A DNA stretch of 64,000 nucleotides from Ianthella basta. Taxonomy: Eukaryota > Porifera > Demospongiae > Verongiida > Ianthellidae. The notes under the pieces were generated by a model. The model saw nothing but the letters and a program-made list of their open reading frames with translations, had not been told where the DNA came from and did not search any database. Position numbers and translations under genes: made by a program. The DNA is taken from positions 6,713,441 through 6,777,440 of the forward strand of contig OZ025884.1 of assembly GCA_964019415.1 (NCBI GenBank), in the 5' to 3' direction. This document shows, in pieces, positions 44,508-58,592 of the stretch (position 1 is the stretch's first letter; each line of letters starts with the position of its first letter).

Positions 44508-47500
44508 CTATTCATCTTGTGGCTCTGTCACACTCTGCGCCATTAGGGAATGCCAATTGCAGTATTTGTGGTCAGCTGCATCCAAGGACACCTTGTCAAT
44601 GTCTGCAATCATCCTGACAATTGACTGTGTGCAAAAGAAGTGAGAGACAATGCACTCTAGAAGCACTCCAGTGACCAGGGCTGGTCCTTCATTGTGAGAG
44701 GCACAGGACAGACCCCATGCCATCCACCACACAATCACTCTGTCATACTAGCACAATATATGTTTGCCATTCCTATGTATACCCATTCACTCCACCCACC
44801 TCGGGCAGCAACACATCAAATGTGTATCGGACCTCACAGTAGACATCGCACTCCTGCTTCCATTGCAGAACAAAGCCTTTCAACTTGTTAACTATCTTCT
44901 CCTTGTGCACTCTCTTCAGGCCTACCAGAGGACCCAGATGGTTATTAAATTTGCTCGCAGAGCGCTCACTGTTGCTGCCACTAAAGAAGGTGTTGTGGCG
45001 TTTGGATGGAACTCTCCTCTCCATGATACCCTTTAGTGCATCCTGCATCAGGGAAGAGTGGAGGAGAGGGGAGGGAAAGGAGAGAGAGAAGGAGTAAAGG
45101 TGACTGAGGAAGTAGAGACTGAGTGGAGTGGAGGCAGCAGAACTGTGTCACATGGCACAGTTACATAAGTGGACACTACCTTGACTGTTTTTCTCTTAAA
45201 AAACTTGGTACAGTACTTGTAGTCGTACCGAGAGCTGACAGAGGAAGGTGAGCGGGTTGTGAAGCATGAAACACTGCTATCAACTTCTTCCACAAGTGTG
45301 CTACTCACTCAAATGTTGCTCCTTGTCTAGCATCCACCATTCTAGCTGCACCGGACCCCTCCTCCTCCTCCCCCTCCCCCTCCCCCTCATCCTGTTCTTC
45401 TTTGTCGCTTTCAACTGCACAGTCTGAGTCTGCAGCAGAGCAAAGAATAAGCTTCCAGAAACTGCACAACACACTAACACATTTGGTAGGCTACACATGT
45501 CCACTCACTGGTGGCCTCATCAGGGAATACTAGACTTCTGGCAAACATTGGTGTTGATTTTTCTGGACGGACCTGCAACAGGGGGGGGGGGGGGGGGGGG
45601 GGGTGATTGGGGGTGGGGAGGTGATTGTGGGTGGGGAGGTGGATGGACATGCAGTGCTACAGGAGAGGATCCACACTGCCACTTGCACCCCTCAGACAGT
45701 GAGAGAGGAACTTGTGAGCTATTCTGAGAGGCACGCCACATCCACTCACTACAGGCCACGCCCACCCACTACAGGCCACACCCACCTACTACAGGCCACA
45801 CCCACCTACTACAGGCCACACCCACCATATCTTCTGTGATCTTCCTCCGAGCGATGGAGTCATAAAGGTCTTTAACTGTCACACCAGTACCCAACTCTAT
45901 AGGACAGAGCCCAACCATCAAGTTGACAGATGAGCTGGAACTATCATCGTCCGGCAGTTCACCACCTACACACAACTTAGCTCGGTGGCAAGACTCTGTG
46001 AACACACACATACCGTCCTTCCTTGCAATGTACAGCTTGGCATCTTCCACGGCTGTCTCAATGTACTTCTTCAAGGTCTGGTATCGGCCATGGGTCTCCA
46101 CCTTCTCTGCCTGCAGAAAGGAGTGTAGAGTGGAAGTGGAGGGAACTGGACAGCAGATCTCTTAAGGAATGCCTCAGCGCACCATAAACTTGTCACGCTC
46201 GGTTGCCACTTCAGAAAACTGACTGATGATGCCTTTCCTAGCCTTGATCTGGTACCTGGTAGGAGCACACACACACACACACACACCACACAGTGAGAGA
46301 GAGCACACAGCACTTGTCATCATACCAATTTACACGAATACACAGTCTCACAGAGAAAAAGTGTCTACAAAATGCTAAATGTCAAACCACACATCTGGCA
46401 AACAAACCCATTATAGTTCTCAGGGTCCATGGTTAGGTCGTTGAAGAAAAGTGCTTGAACGGTCTGCTTCTTCGGCTTTGACTTGCCAGCTACCTACATG
46501 TGTGACACAAGTGGTAGGACATATGGTCCAACATTGTATAGCTTATGTGTGACACTTGTGTCACAATGTTACAAGGGTGTCACTTGTGTCACATTGTTAC
46601 TAGGGTGTCACTTGTGTCACATTGTTACAAGGGTGTCACTTGTGTCACACTGTTACAAGGGTGTCACTTGTGTCACATTGTCACAAGGGTGACACTTGTG
46701 TCACTTGTTACAAGGGTGTCACTTGTATGTCACATTTGTCACAAGTGTGTCATCCATACTCACCACAGCAGGCCAGGGTGGCCAGCGTGGGAATACACAC
46801 CAGTACACTGCTCCCTCACTGATGCTGTCATCTGAGTGAGAGGGCATGAAGAGACGTGGCAGAGTAAGAGGGGAGGGGGTGTGTGAGTTGAAGGGAGGAC
46901 AGAGGGAGGGGCAGGTTCAAAGACAAATGGGAGGGACAGTGTGACTAATTATAACCACTACACCCATTAGCTAATGAGCCTATCTTAACCATGCCTAATG
47001 TGTGGTACGTATATCAGGCTCACAAGCCAAGGGACCTTCAAGGCTTGGAGTGCCAAAGCTTATGGACACTTCAGGAAGGTCACTGCTGTCACTGTCACTG
47101 TCACTGTCACAACTGGTACTTGGCAGACCCAGCCCACATTCACTCCCATTTCCAATAGGGTTGACATCCAATGGACTCGCAACTTGGGGCACAGCAGACA
47201 TCAAATGACCATTTCTCTCCTTGCTAATCTTCTTCCTCTTCATCTTTGGGGAGACACAGTCTCTCTCTTCCTCAGCAGTGGCCTTCTCTGCTTCATCTGC
47301 ATCATCTTGCAGTGCCACAGGACTGAGCGGGGCTCCTTCAATACAAGAAATACAAACAACAAATCCAAGACAGTATTAAAATCTGACGGTGTGTGTGTGT
47401 GTGAGCACATGCAGGTAGAGGGGGCTGTTAGCCTGTGCCCAACCATGCCGAGCAGCCCAACCACCTCTCATATACCCGGCGCAATCACTGAAGCCGGTGC

Positions 47501-47697
47501 ACGTTTGGCGGGCGAGTGCTCGGGGCGCTTACTTATTTGGATCACTTAATTATTAGCTCCGAAAATGCACCATGCACATCTCATGCAGCTCTATACCGTC
47601 AGAATCACTAGAAGAGTGCCGGCTCACCGTCACGCTTCGAACCGGCAACCGAACTGTTCCGTTTACTGTGACTTTTGCCGCGCCGCCTCTTCCCCAT
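44508..47697 (-). CDS. PWWP3A: PWWP3A/MUM1-like DNA-repair factor
   Basis: PWWP3A (MUM1/EXPAND1) binds nucleosomes and helps chromatin relax after DNA damage. The 11 coding exons are 47628-47697, 47009-47335, 46764-46831, 46408-46493, 46183-46255, 45826-46110, 45509-45572, 45309-45429, 45180-45234, 44800-45042 and 44508-44624, all in phase, 502 residues. The basic N-terminus (MGKRRRGKSHSKR) is followed by a low-complexity acidic/serine region, then a PWWP core at about residues 135-190 (VYWCVFPRWPPWPAVV, QTVQALFFNDLTMDPE), a helical region, an acidic insert (EGEGEGEEEE) and the family's C-terminal domain (FKRKTVKDALKGIM, EKIVNKLKGFVLQW, VRYTFDVLLPESIVRMIADI). The last block parallels human FILEVLLPEAIICSISAVD. 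Two introns carry minisatellites. Confidence 0.85.
45580..45602. repeat. Poly-G run
   Basis: About 22 consecutive G on the plus strand in a PWWP3A-like intron, just upstream (transcript sense) of the acceptor at 45573, where it supplies a poly-C tract. Confidence 0.95.
45744..45825 (-). repeat. 20-bp minisatellite starting at a splice donor
   Basis: Four units. On the transcribed (minus) strand each is GTGGGTGTGGCCTGTAGTAG or a close variant. The first unit starts exactly at the donor of the PWWP3A-like exon ending at 45826, so the donor sequence is repeated four times. Each unit starts with GT and ends with AG. Confidence 0.9.
46536..46750. repeat. About 28-bp minisatellite (GTGTCACTTGTGTCACA)
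   Basis: Seven or eight imperfect units of GTCACTTGTGTCACATTGTTACAAGGGT in a PWWP3A-like intron. Units are partly self-complementary (GTGACA...TGTCAC). Confidence 0.9.
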
Positions 47698-47854
47698 TTC
47701 AACATACGTTTACAACAAAAGTATTGGTATTAAAATACTCGCTATGTAACAATATAAATGTTAAAATCCAGAAAATAACCAAAAATACATTAATAGGCGA
47801 CTATAATTTCACTACACATTTGAGATACAATATACGTAATACCACACAGAGGCA

Positions 47855-50697
47855 CTACAGTGCAGCTACCTCTTCGGACTCAGTTATCCATGAGTTTGTG
47901 TTCTGAGAATCACGCTTCTTTCTTCTCTCTGTAACAAGAGGTGAGACATTTGCAGGAGATGAATCGCCGTTGCTATGCCCCGTTGCTATGGGAGTCATGT
48001 GATACAGCTGAATTCCCGAGTCACCTTCGCTTGGCAATGAACCAGAGCCTTTCATCTGCACATTCACAGTTGTCTTAGAAATGTTACGCGGTGGCTTGGG
48101 AGGACCAGGTGAGCCCTGCCCCCGATGGGTGGGACCTATTGAGGGTCGGGTGGGGGAGCCTGGGGAGTGCCGGACGGGGGTGGGGCCTGAGGAGAGTTGG
48201 GTAGGGCTGGGGCAGCCTTCTGCACCAGGAGACAGTGCCTCGGGAGTGGCCACAAACTGCTCCCGGGAAGGGGTGTCTGCACTGGTGCTGGGCTCAGAGG
48301 CACTCCCCGATCTGACCAGTATGGGAGGTGCTTCCAAGAACTCAAACACAGGGGTCTCGCCGACGAAGGACATGGTGTGTCGATAGCTCCAATTCTTGAG
48401 CTCCTGCTCCTTGAGTGAGTCCTTGTAGTGTCGTGCTTTCCGCACCAGCTGGCCCTTGAGGTCTTCAACCCGTAGGACCTCCTTGAAGGGCTCATTGGAG
48501 ATGGGGACGAAACGGAAAAAGAGCCCAGTCCAGAACTTCAAGTGGCACTGCATGGTCTGCGGTAGGAGCACATGCTCACTGCCCTCACCAACACTGGGTG
48601 TGATGACCCAGCTATCATGCCGCGAACGTCTTCGCTGCCTGTCCAAGATTTGTTTCTGAGCAAGGCATTTTGTGTACAGTCCCAGATTGCCCCCCTGTAC
48701 CAAGTCAAAGCGAGACACATCCAGCACCGTTGAGGCCCGATTCTCCTCCTCAGTCTGTGAGGCATAGGACAGCGTCCTCCTACGAGGGAATTGATCGGCA
48801 AACAAAAAGTGAAATGGATTGTAACACCTCTCTCTAATGTCCTGCGGTAGCACGTCCATCCACCGCCCCCACGCCTTGGGGAGGACACTGTGGTAGTCAC
48901 TGCGAGCTGCAAAGGAGCTCGCCTCTGTCTTGTACGGGTTACGGGCTGTGAAGTACTCCTGCGAGGAGTTGAAGAGGAATGTGCTGTAGAGACCAGAGAG
49001 GGAGGCGTCGTATAAGCTGATGAGGTGAGTCTCTGAGAACTCAAAGGCAGACAGGCATTGAGTCATGAGCTGAAATACACAGTCCAAGAACAGCAGAAAC
49101 ACTGGGGTCTAAGTGAGAGGAGGGGAGGAGAGTGGCGAACACATCATACATGCATCATGTACACTCATGTGCACACACACACACACACACGCGCGCGCGC
49201 ACGCACCACTCACATATCCCTCCGAGTCATCCTTGCCCTCAGAAGCGGAGACCATCTTGTGCCTGACGGTGAAGGGGTACCCCATCGCCACCCACTCCTT
49301 CTGGATGAGTGTCTCCAGCCCTACTGTAGTCCTTAAGGTGGGGTCCAACATGAGCTGTGAGTGGAGGAGGTAGAGAGGCGGTGGGGAGAGTGCAGACAAG
49401 GTTGTGTGTGGCGGTGAATCAAGGCCCTAACTCACTTGTGTAAGAGAGCTCACCACACAAGTCAAATTCCTCCCGTCTGATTCTATGGTTACAGGGAGGA
49501 GAGGAGAGCGACCGTCACTGGTGACAAGGTAACTCCTCCCCCACTCAACCACCCACGCACCATATAACAGAACTGGTTGCTTCTCCTGTGCAATTGCCTT
49601 ACAGGCCCGCTCGGCTGCACTCAAACAGGACCTGCAGCACAAGCAAATGGAAGGACATAGACCCACATCTTCTCTGCATGCCAGTGTGTGATCTGTTGGT
49701 GTGCAGGTGGTGGTGGCTGTGCCGTGGTGGGAGGAGAGGGGGAGGACTTCAAGCCTTCCACACAGCTTACTTCACATGCTCCAACCACTTTGTGGACTCC
49801 AGACTAGATAACCATTTTCTGTCAGCAGCAGCCAGGTCACCCACACTCCCTACAGTGTTAGCACAAGCAAGAGGGTAGACCACTGTTGGCATAGCAACGA
49901 CAATGGCTGCTGTTGGCATAGCAACAACAATGGCTGCTGTGGCAAAGTATGTAACAATGTAGGCTGTCTTTGGCATGATAACCAACTGCAGGCCCCCACA
50001 GACAGGGGAGGAGCATACTAGCGTACCTGGGATGACAATGTCCATGAGTTTCATGAAGCTACTCTGGACATCCTTCACATTGCAACAATCCTTGGCCACA
50101 TCAATGGGCAATACTGCCTTACAGTTGACCTGCCGCCCCTCGTCTTTGGCCATCGATATCGCCCACAGGTACCTTTGCAAGTGGAACACGGCCACCCTCA
50201 CCAACATGTCAACACATGTCACATGTCAACATGACTCAACACATGTCACATGTCAACACAACTCAACACATGTCACATGTCAGCACACACAATACATTCT
50301 ACTTACACAGCTCCTAGGAAGAGCAGTTAAGCAGGATTGCAGAGGGAATTTATTAGGGGCTTACCCTCTCGCTAGGGAACTACTCTCTCAATAGGGGCTT
50401 ACCCTCTCGCTAGGGAACTACTCTCTCAATAGGGGCTTACCCTCTCGCTAGGGAACTACTCTCTCAATAGGGGCTTACCCGGCATCACTGGGAATGCTGT
50501 CATCATCCTTCAAAGGTCCAGAGCTGCGCAGCAAAGGAGCACCTGTCACTGGATGAGACCAGCACCACACCTGTGGGGATATACAGCACTGTAGTGTGTG
50601 TGTGTGTGTGCGTGTGCGTGTGCGTGCGCGTGCGTGTGTGTGTGCGTGTGTGTGTGTGTGTGTGCGCGTGTGTGTGTGTGTGTGTGTGTGTGCGTGC

Positions 50698-50736
<39 letters not shown>

Positions 50737-50762
50737 GTGTGTGTGCGTGTGTGTGTGTGTGC

Positions 50763-50804
<42 letters not shown>

Positions 50805-52608
50805 GTGTGTGTGCGTGTGTGTGTGTGCATGTGTGTGCGTGCATGTGTGTGTGTGTGTGTGTGTGTGTGCAGCACGGCCCCATACTGGTAGTCTTCCATT
50901 GTGGTGTAGAGCTCGAATGTAGTAGAGGTTGGTGTCTGTGATGCCCTTGGGCACAACTAGAAAGGGTGGCAAGCTGAAGAAGGGAAGCAAGTGGACTCTG
51001 GTCAGCAAGTGAGGGCAGCCAATGTGTGTGTGCCACATCATGTGATGTCATGTGGTGTCATGTGATGTCATGTGTATAGTCCACAAACCTTGATGACAAG
51101 CTGAAGTCGTGGTTGCAAGACGTCACCCTCCAGCCAACTACCTTCAGCCTAGACATCTCCTAGAGCAAAACAAGTATTGGAAGGGGAGGAGGTGTGAAGG
51201 GAGGGAATGACAGAGAGGAGGAGGAGATGGGGAGCAAAAGGGGAGGGTAGCAGTGAAGGATTCAAGGAAGGTGACAGTGATGACTTGACTTACATTCTCC
51301 CAGTCTTGTACAGATAGAAAACTAGGAACGTTGCAGGGTTCTGAGTAAATGAACAACGACCACGCGCTGGAAACTGAACGGAGCAGTGTGGGTGTGTGCA
51401 TGCATGCGTGTGTGCGTGCGTGCGTGCGTTACCTGTTGGTTGTGATAAGTGTCTGGTGGTGTCATTAATGAACAGCTGGGAGAAGGACGTTGGCTGTGAG
51501 TACACTATAATGGTGTTCACCATCTGCAGGGGCAGCCGAACAGCAGGCTCACCACACTCCGCCCACACTGTCACATGAGCACCATAATTACACTTAATTA
51601 TACAACAAATTAAGTTCAATTAACCACATTACACGCAAATTCCTCCTTAAGTGGTCGAAATCTGAACTCATCCCACTGCCACTGCTGTGTGCTTGCCCTA
51701 TGTACACACACAAGGAGTCACTCACTGCAGAGACTTGACGCTTGTCACACTGTGTCATGTCAAAATGTATCCTCCTCAGGTCCTGCCAAATAAACAAGCA
51801 GTGGAGGCACCAACTGTCACACTCACAACACTACAGCTGTCACACTCACAACACTACAGCTGTCACACTCACAACACTACAACTGTCACACTCACAACAC
51901 TACAACTGTCACACTCACAACACTACAGCTGTCACACTCACAACACTACAACTGTCACACTCACAACACTACAACTGTCACACTCACAACACTACAGCTG
52001 TCACACTCACAACACTACAACTGTCACACTCACAACACTACAACTGTCACACTCACAACACTACAACTGTCACACTCACAACACTACAGCTGTCACACTC
52101 ACAACACTACAACTGTCACACTCACAACACTACAACTGTCACACTCACATACCCCTATCCTATATGCACACTTGGACACACCTCACGTCCAGTCCCCATA
52201 CACAAGCCTTTACGGCAGGAACACACCCTGTGTTTGACACCAATACTCACCTTAGTGACAATCTCCATTTCCTCTGGAATCTTCTTAAGGCTATTTCTCA
52301 CTGTCAGAGACTTCCGCTTCCCCTTCTCCTTAGACACTGCAACAGAAATAAGTTTAAGGACAAGCTTGCCTTTGTGCATGAAGCAATATTCCACAATACT
52401 GTGGTAACTCTGCCCACATAGCTTCACATGTACCAGATGTGTGTGTCGACACACTTCAGTGTTTTTGTGCATTGCACTGTGTACACAACATTCACATTGC
52501 ACAATGCAGGTCGTAGACACCATTAATAATACCGTCACTAATTAATGAATGCAGTACTTGTTGAAATGCTGGAAGTCATTCAACAGTCCACGCATACATA
52601 CACATGCG

Positions 52609-52640
<32 letters not shown>

Positions 52641-52649
52641 TACACACAT

Positions 52650-52694
<45 letters not shown>

Positions 52695-52711
52695 AACACA
52701 CACACACACAT

Positions 52712-52803
<92 letters not shown>

Positions 52804-53448
52804 TTGCCCAGCCCACCTTTGATGACAGACAGGATCGACAACAGAGGAATACACTGACAGTCATTCAGCATCTCCTCGTCAATGTCAGCTGCAATGCTCT
52901 TCTTGTCCGGATTGAACTGCAGCTTGTAATTACTACATACCATGTCACCCTCCACTGTGGCAACAGGGTCGTCCCTCACAAGGGGGAGGAGCCGGGTCAC
53001 TCTCGCTGCTTTGGCAAGGACTTGCTCCCCTGACCAATAGCAAGTGTAAAGTGCAATACAAATAAACAAACAAACAAACAAACAAACAATGGAAGTTGTA
53101 CACACAGAGCACTGTCACATGCTATATGCACACAATACTAATATACCATGAGTAAGTATGGTACAGTGAAACCTGTCTAAGACAGCCACCTGTGGGCCAG
53201 TTCTAACTGACCTTTATAGAAAGGTGGCTGACCTACAGAGGTACATTGCAATGGTTTAGTGCTATTTGGGGCCAGGGAGGCTGGCTGTTTTAGAGATGTG
53301 GTTGTCTAACACAGTGACCATCTTAGACAGGTTCCGGTGTATGTATATACAAAGATGTCATACGTATACCAGGTAGCACGTGGCACACAGTCCAGGTAAA
53401 CACACCTGGGAGATTGGTGCTAGTTGACAAGCTGTCGCTGGTTGCCAT
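47855..53448 (-). CDS. MTMR10: MTMR10-type myotubularin pseudophosphatase
   Basis: Catalytically dead myotubularin that in animals pairs with active phosphoinositide 3-phosphatases. The 15 coding exons are 53406-53448, 52817-53029, 52251-52336, 51726-51782, 51433-51523, 51294-51340, 51089-51159, 50886-50973, 50479-50570, 50027-50172, 49771-49849, 49561-49631, 49436-49482, 49214-49354 and 47855-49108, all in phase, 841 residues (human 777). N-terminal PH-GRAM region: LPGEQVLAKAARV ... VATVEGDMVCSNYKLQF. Core: GWRVTSCNHDFSL, PPFLVVPKGITD, GRLPVWCWSHPVTGAPLLR, RKWLSSLESTKWLEHVK, LMLDPTLRTTVGLETLIQKE, FLLFLDCVFQL and FSETHLISLYDASLSGLYST. Where active enzymes have HCSDGWDRT it reads VLLYESDGRNLTC, without the cysteine. 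MTMR12 is a close alternative. The C-terminus is Pro/Ser-rich. Intron 1 carries a MITE. Confidence 0.9.
50200..50285. repeat. About 32-bp tandem repeat rich in CACATGTC
   Basis: Three imperfect units of CAACACATGTCACATGTCAA in an MTMR10 intron; each contains palindromic ACATGT. Confidence 0.8.
50354..50478 (-). repeat. 38-bp minisatellite starting at a splice donor
   Basis: Three full units and a partial one. On the transcribed strand the unit begins GTAAGCCCCTATTGAGAGAG and the first copy starts exactly at the donor of the MTMR10 exon ending at 50479. The GTAAGC donor recurs at 38-bp spacing (plus-strand GCTTAC at 50359, 50397, 50435 and 50473). Confidence 0.95.
50594..50872. repeat. (TG)n microsatellite with CG interruptions
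   Basis: About 280 bp of TG with frequent CG steps in an MTMR10 intron; (CA)n on the transcribed strand. Confidence 0.95.
51812..52150 (-). repeat. 23-bp minisatellite
   Basis: About 14 copies of CTGTCACACTCACAACACTACA(A/G) on the plus strand, in an MTMR10 intron. The final base alternates between A and G in short runs. On the transcribed strand every unit contains GTGAGT followed by GACAG. Confidence 0.95.
52615..52801. repeat. (CA)n microsatellite
   Basis: About 185 bp of CA with a few interruptions in an MTMR10 intron; (GT)n on the transcribed strand and starting about 15 bp after the donor. Confidence 0.95.
53164..53339. mobile_element. MITE with pogo-like terminal repeats
   Basis: A 176-bp non-autonomous element in MTMR10 intron 1. 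The left end CAGTGAAACCTGTCTAAGA pairs with the inverted right end (reverse complement CACCGGAACCTGTCTAAGA); TA flanks both sides, as expected for Tc1/mariner or pogo target duplication. Internal subterminal repeats (GGTGGCTG, CAGCCACC) are also inverted. CAGT(G)GAACCTCTCT-like ends are known from pogo/Tigger-type MITEs. No coding capacity. Confidence 0.75.
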
Positions 53449-54697
53449 GGCTCACTGCTCAGATTGCACGCGGAAATGTAACACACATTGACAGAGAGAG
53501 GGCACTGTGAAGTGATAGACCATAGAGGGTAAGGGAGAAGGGAAGGAGAAGTGAGGGATGGGAAGGGAAGGGGAGGGGAGGGAAGGGGAGAGGAGAGGGA
53601 GGGGAGAGGAGGGGAGGAGAAGGGAGGGGAGGGAGAGGAGGGGAGGGGAGGGGAGAGGGAGGGGAGGGGAGGGGACAGGAGGGGAGAGGAGGGGAGGGGA
53701 GAGGAGAGGGAAGGAATGGACGCAACTAGAGGGATGATATAATGCCATGCTCAATTCAAGCCACCCAGGGCACACGGCTATAATCACCATATCACACTAG
53801 TACATGGCGCATGCACACTGCCTAATCCAGTCAGGTGCAATCTGCTGATAACATGCCACAGGTATGGACCTGGTGCGTATGCCTTCCCAAACTTGGCACG
53901 TTCAGACTACCTCATCACTATTGCTGAACACAAACAAGTGCCCTTTGGCTAATGTCCATTGAAACTTGCTAATGTGGAGCTGTGAGAGTGCATTACCACA
54001 CTCTACTGCGCTGGGCTGTGGGCTGGACTCCGCTCAGCCACTGATACTATACTTAGCGCAACAACTTGTGCTGTTTCCATGTGCACCCACATGCAGTCTC
54101 TGCTACAAGGAGCCGTACGCCGTGGGCTGGTCCAGCGCGCGTATGCATTTGGGGAGTTTTGGGTGCAGGGGACCCAACGAATGCCCTCCATTGTAGCTGT
54201 AGCCACTGTAGCCGTCTGGGCCACGTAGAACGATGTGAAGCGGTAGACCATAGAGGTTAGTTACAGTTCTCAGTTACAATACCACGTAAAAGCTTGGTAC
54301 GGGAGCATTTAAGAAGGTTGATGTATACCCAATATAACAATAGCCTACCGATGCATTTGGCTGGGTCCCCCGGGCGGAGATCCAGGCTGCCGTCTTACCG
54401 TGAGCTGGTCTAGAGCTGTGTGCATATGATGGTCGCATACGCGCACACAAACAAGGCGGAATAGCGACAATTAATTCCGCCCTGAACTGCCTTGACCCAC
54501 CCGTTGTAACCCACCTTAGCAAGACTTGCCCCGCGCAGGAAGCTGTGACTGAGAGCCCTCTCTGCGAACGGCTGACGGATTTGCGAACACAGCCGCCACC
54601 TACTTAATCGCTAAGTAGTCTGCTTAATCTTAATTACAGGGATTTCCTCTATTCCTTACAATCTAAGCGCCAGATTTGAACAGACCACGATATAAAC
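53449..54697. other. Divergent intergenic region
   Basis: Between the starts of MTMR10 (minus) and the membrane-protein gene (plus). Contains a purine-rich tract at 53530-53716 (GGGGAGGGGA). The rest, including 54000-54600, has only short ORFs without recognisable domains. No promoter motif identified. Confidence 0.4.
53530..53716. repeat. G/A-rich (GGGGA)n tract
   Basis: Irregular repetition of GGGGA/GGGAGA over about 190 bp. Confidence 0.9.
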
Positions 54698-57171
<2,474 letters not shown>

Positions 57172-57291
57172 CTGCTGTCTGTGTTGTGTGCGCAATGCAG
57201 CAATGTTGTCTGGTTTTATTTATTCTCTTGGTGATTAAGTACCATAGTATTTATGTACTTCAGAATATACAAGGTGTGGTAGTAGTGACAT

Positions 57292-58592
57292 AAGGTGTGG
57301 TAGGAGTGTCATGAGGTGTGGTAGGAGTGACACGAGGTGTGGTAGGAGTGACATGAGGTGTGGTAGGAGTGACATGAGGTGTGGTAGGAGTGTCACGAGG
57401 TGTGGTAGGAGTGTCATGAGGTGTGGTAGGAGTGACACAAGGTGTGGTAGTAGTGACACGAGGCGTGGTAGGAGTGACATGAAGTGTGGTAGGAGTGACA
57501 TGAGGTGTGGTAGGAGTGACACGAGGTATGGTAGGAGTGACATGAGGTGTGGTAGGAGTGACACGAGGCGTGGTAGGAGTGACATGAGGTGTGGTAGGAG
57601 TGACACGAGGCGTGGTAGGAGTGACATGAGGTGTGGTAGGAGTGACACGAGGTGTGGTAGGAGTGACATGAGGTGGGGTAGGAGTGACATGAGGTGTGGT
57701 AGGAGTGACACGAGGTGTGGTAGGAGTGACATGAGGTGTGGTAGGAGTGACACGAGGCGTGGTAGGAGTGACATGAGGTGTGGTAGGAGTGACACGAGGC
57801 GTGGTAGGAGTGACATGAGGTGTGGTAGGAGTGACACGAGGCGTGGTAGGAGTGACATGAGGTGTGGTAGGAGTGACACGAGGTGTGGTAGGAGTGACAT
57901 GAGGTGGGGTAGGAGTGACACGAGGCGTGGTAGGAGTGACATGAGGTGGGGTAGGAGTGACACGAGGCGTGGTAGGAGTGACATGAGGTGGGGTAGGAGT
58001 GACACGAGGCGTGGTAGGAGTGACACGAGGCGTGGTAGGAGTGACATGAGGTGGGGTAGGAGTGACACGAGGCGTGGTAGGAGTGACATGAGGTGTGGTA
58101 GGAGTGACACGAGGCGTGGTAGGAGTGACATGAGGTGTGGTAGGAGTGACACGAGGCGTGGTAGGAGTGACACGAGGTGTGGTAGGAGTGACATGAGGTG
58201 TGGTAGGAGTGACACGAGGCGTGGTAGGAGTGACATGAGGTGTGGTAGGAGTGACACGAGGCGTGGTAGGAGTGACATGAGGTGTGGTAGGAGTGACACG
58301 AGGCGTGGTAGGAGTGACATGAGGTGGGGTAGGAGTGACACGAGGCGTGGTAGGAGTGACATGAGGTGGGGTAGGAGTGACACGAGGCGTGGTAGGAGTG
58401 ACATGAGGTGTGGTAGGAGTGACACGAGGCGTGGTAGGAGTGACACGAGGTGTGGTAGGAGTGACATGAGGTGGGGTAGGAGTGACACGAGGTGTGGTAG
58501 GAGTGACACGAGGTGTGGTAGGAGTGACATGAGATGACATGAGGCATGATAGGAGTGACATGAGGTGTGGTAGGAGTGACATGAGGTGTGGA
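57292..58592. repeat. 21-bp satellite, about 62 copies
   Basis: Tandem array of GACATGAGGTGTGGTAGGAGT and GACACGAGGCGTGGTAGGAGT. The two variants alternate over long stretches, giving a 42-bp higher-order unit. Since 21 is a multiple of three and the unit lacks stops in several frames, ORFs of over 400 codons run through it on both strands; these encode only heptad repeats (for example SLLPHLM) with no start context or splice links, so I do not call a gene. Confidence 0.97.

Noticed and set aside
44625-44738. Upstream coding (IVWWMAWGLSCASHNE) at the start of the last PWWP3A-like exon
   Set aside because: A strong acceptor at 44625 (TTTTGCACACAG) gives the better family match LLPESIVRMIADI.
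45235-45308. Coding extension between the PWWP3A-like exons at 45180 and 45309
   Set aside because: The open frame there is out of phase with the acidic exon; a donor at 45308 and a pyrimidine-rich acceptor at 45235 restore the frame.
54003-54522. Minus-strand ORFs of 82 codons that could be upstream exons of MTMR10
   Set aside because: A first exon with ATG at 53448 joins in phase to exon 2 and gives the expected start; these ORFs have no domain and poor splice context.
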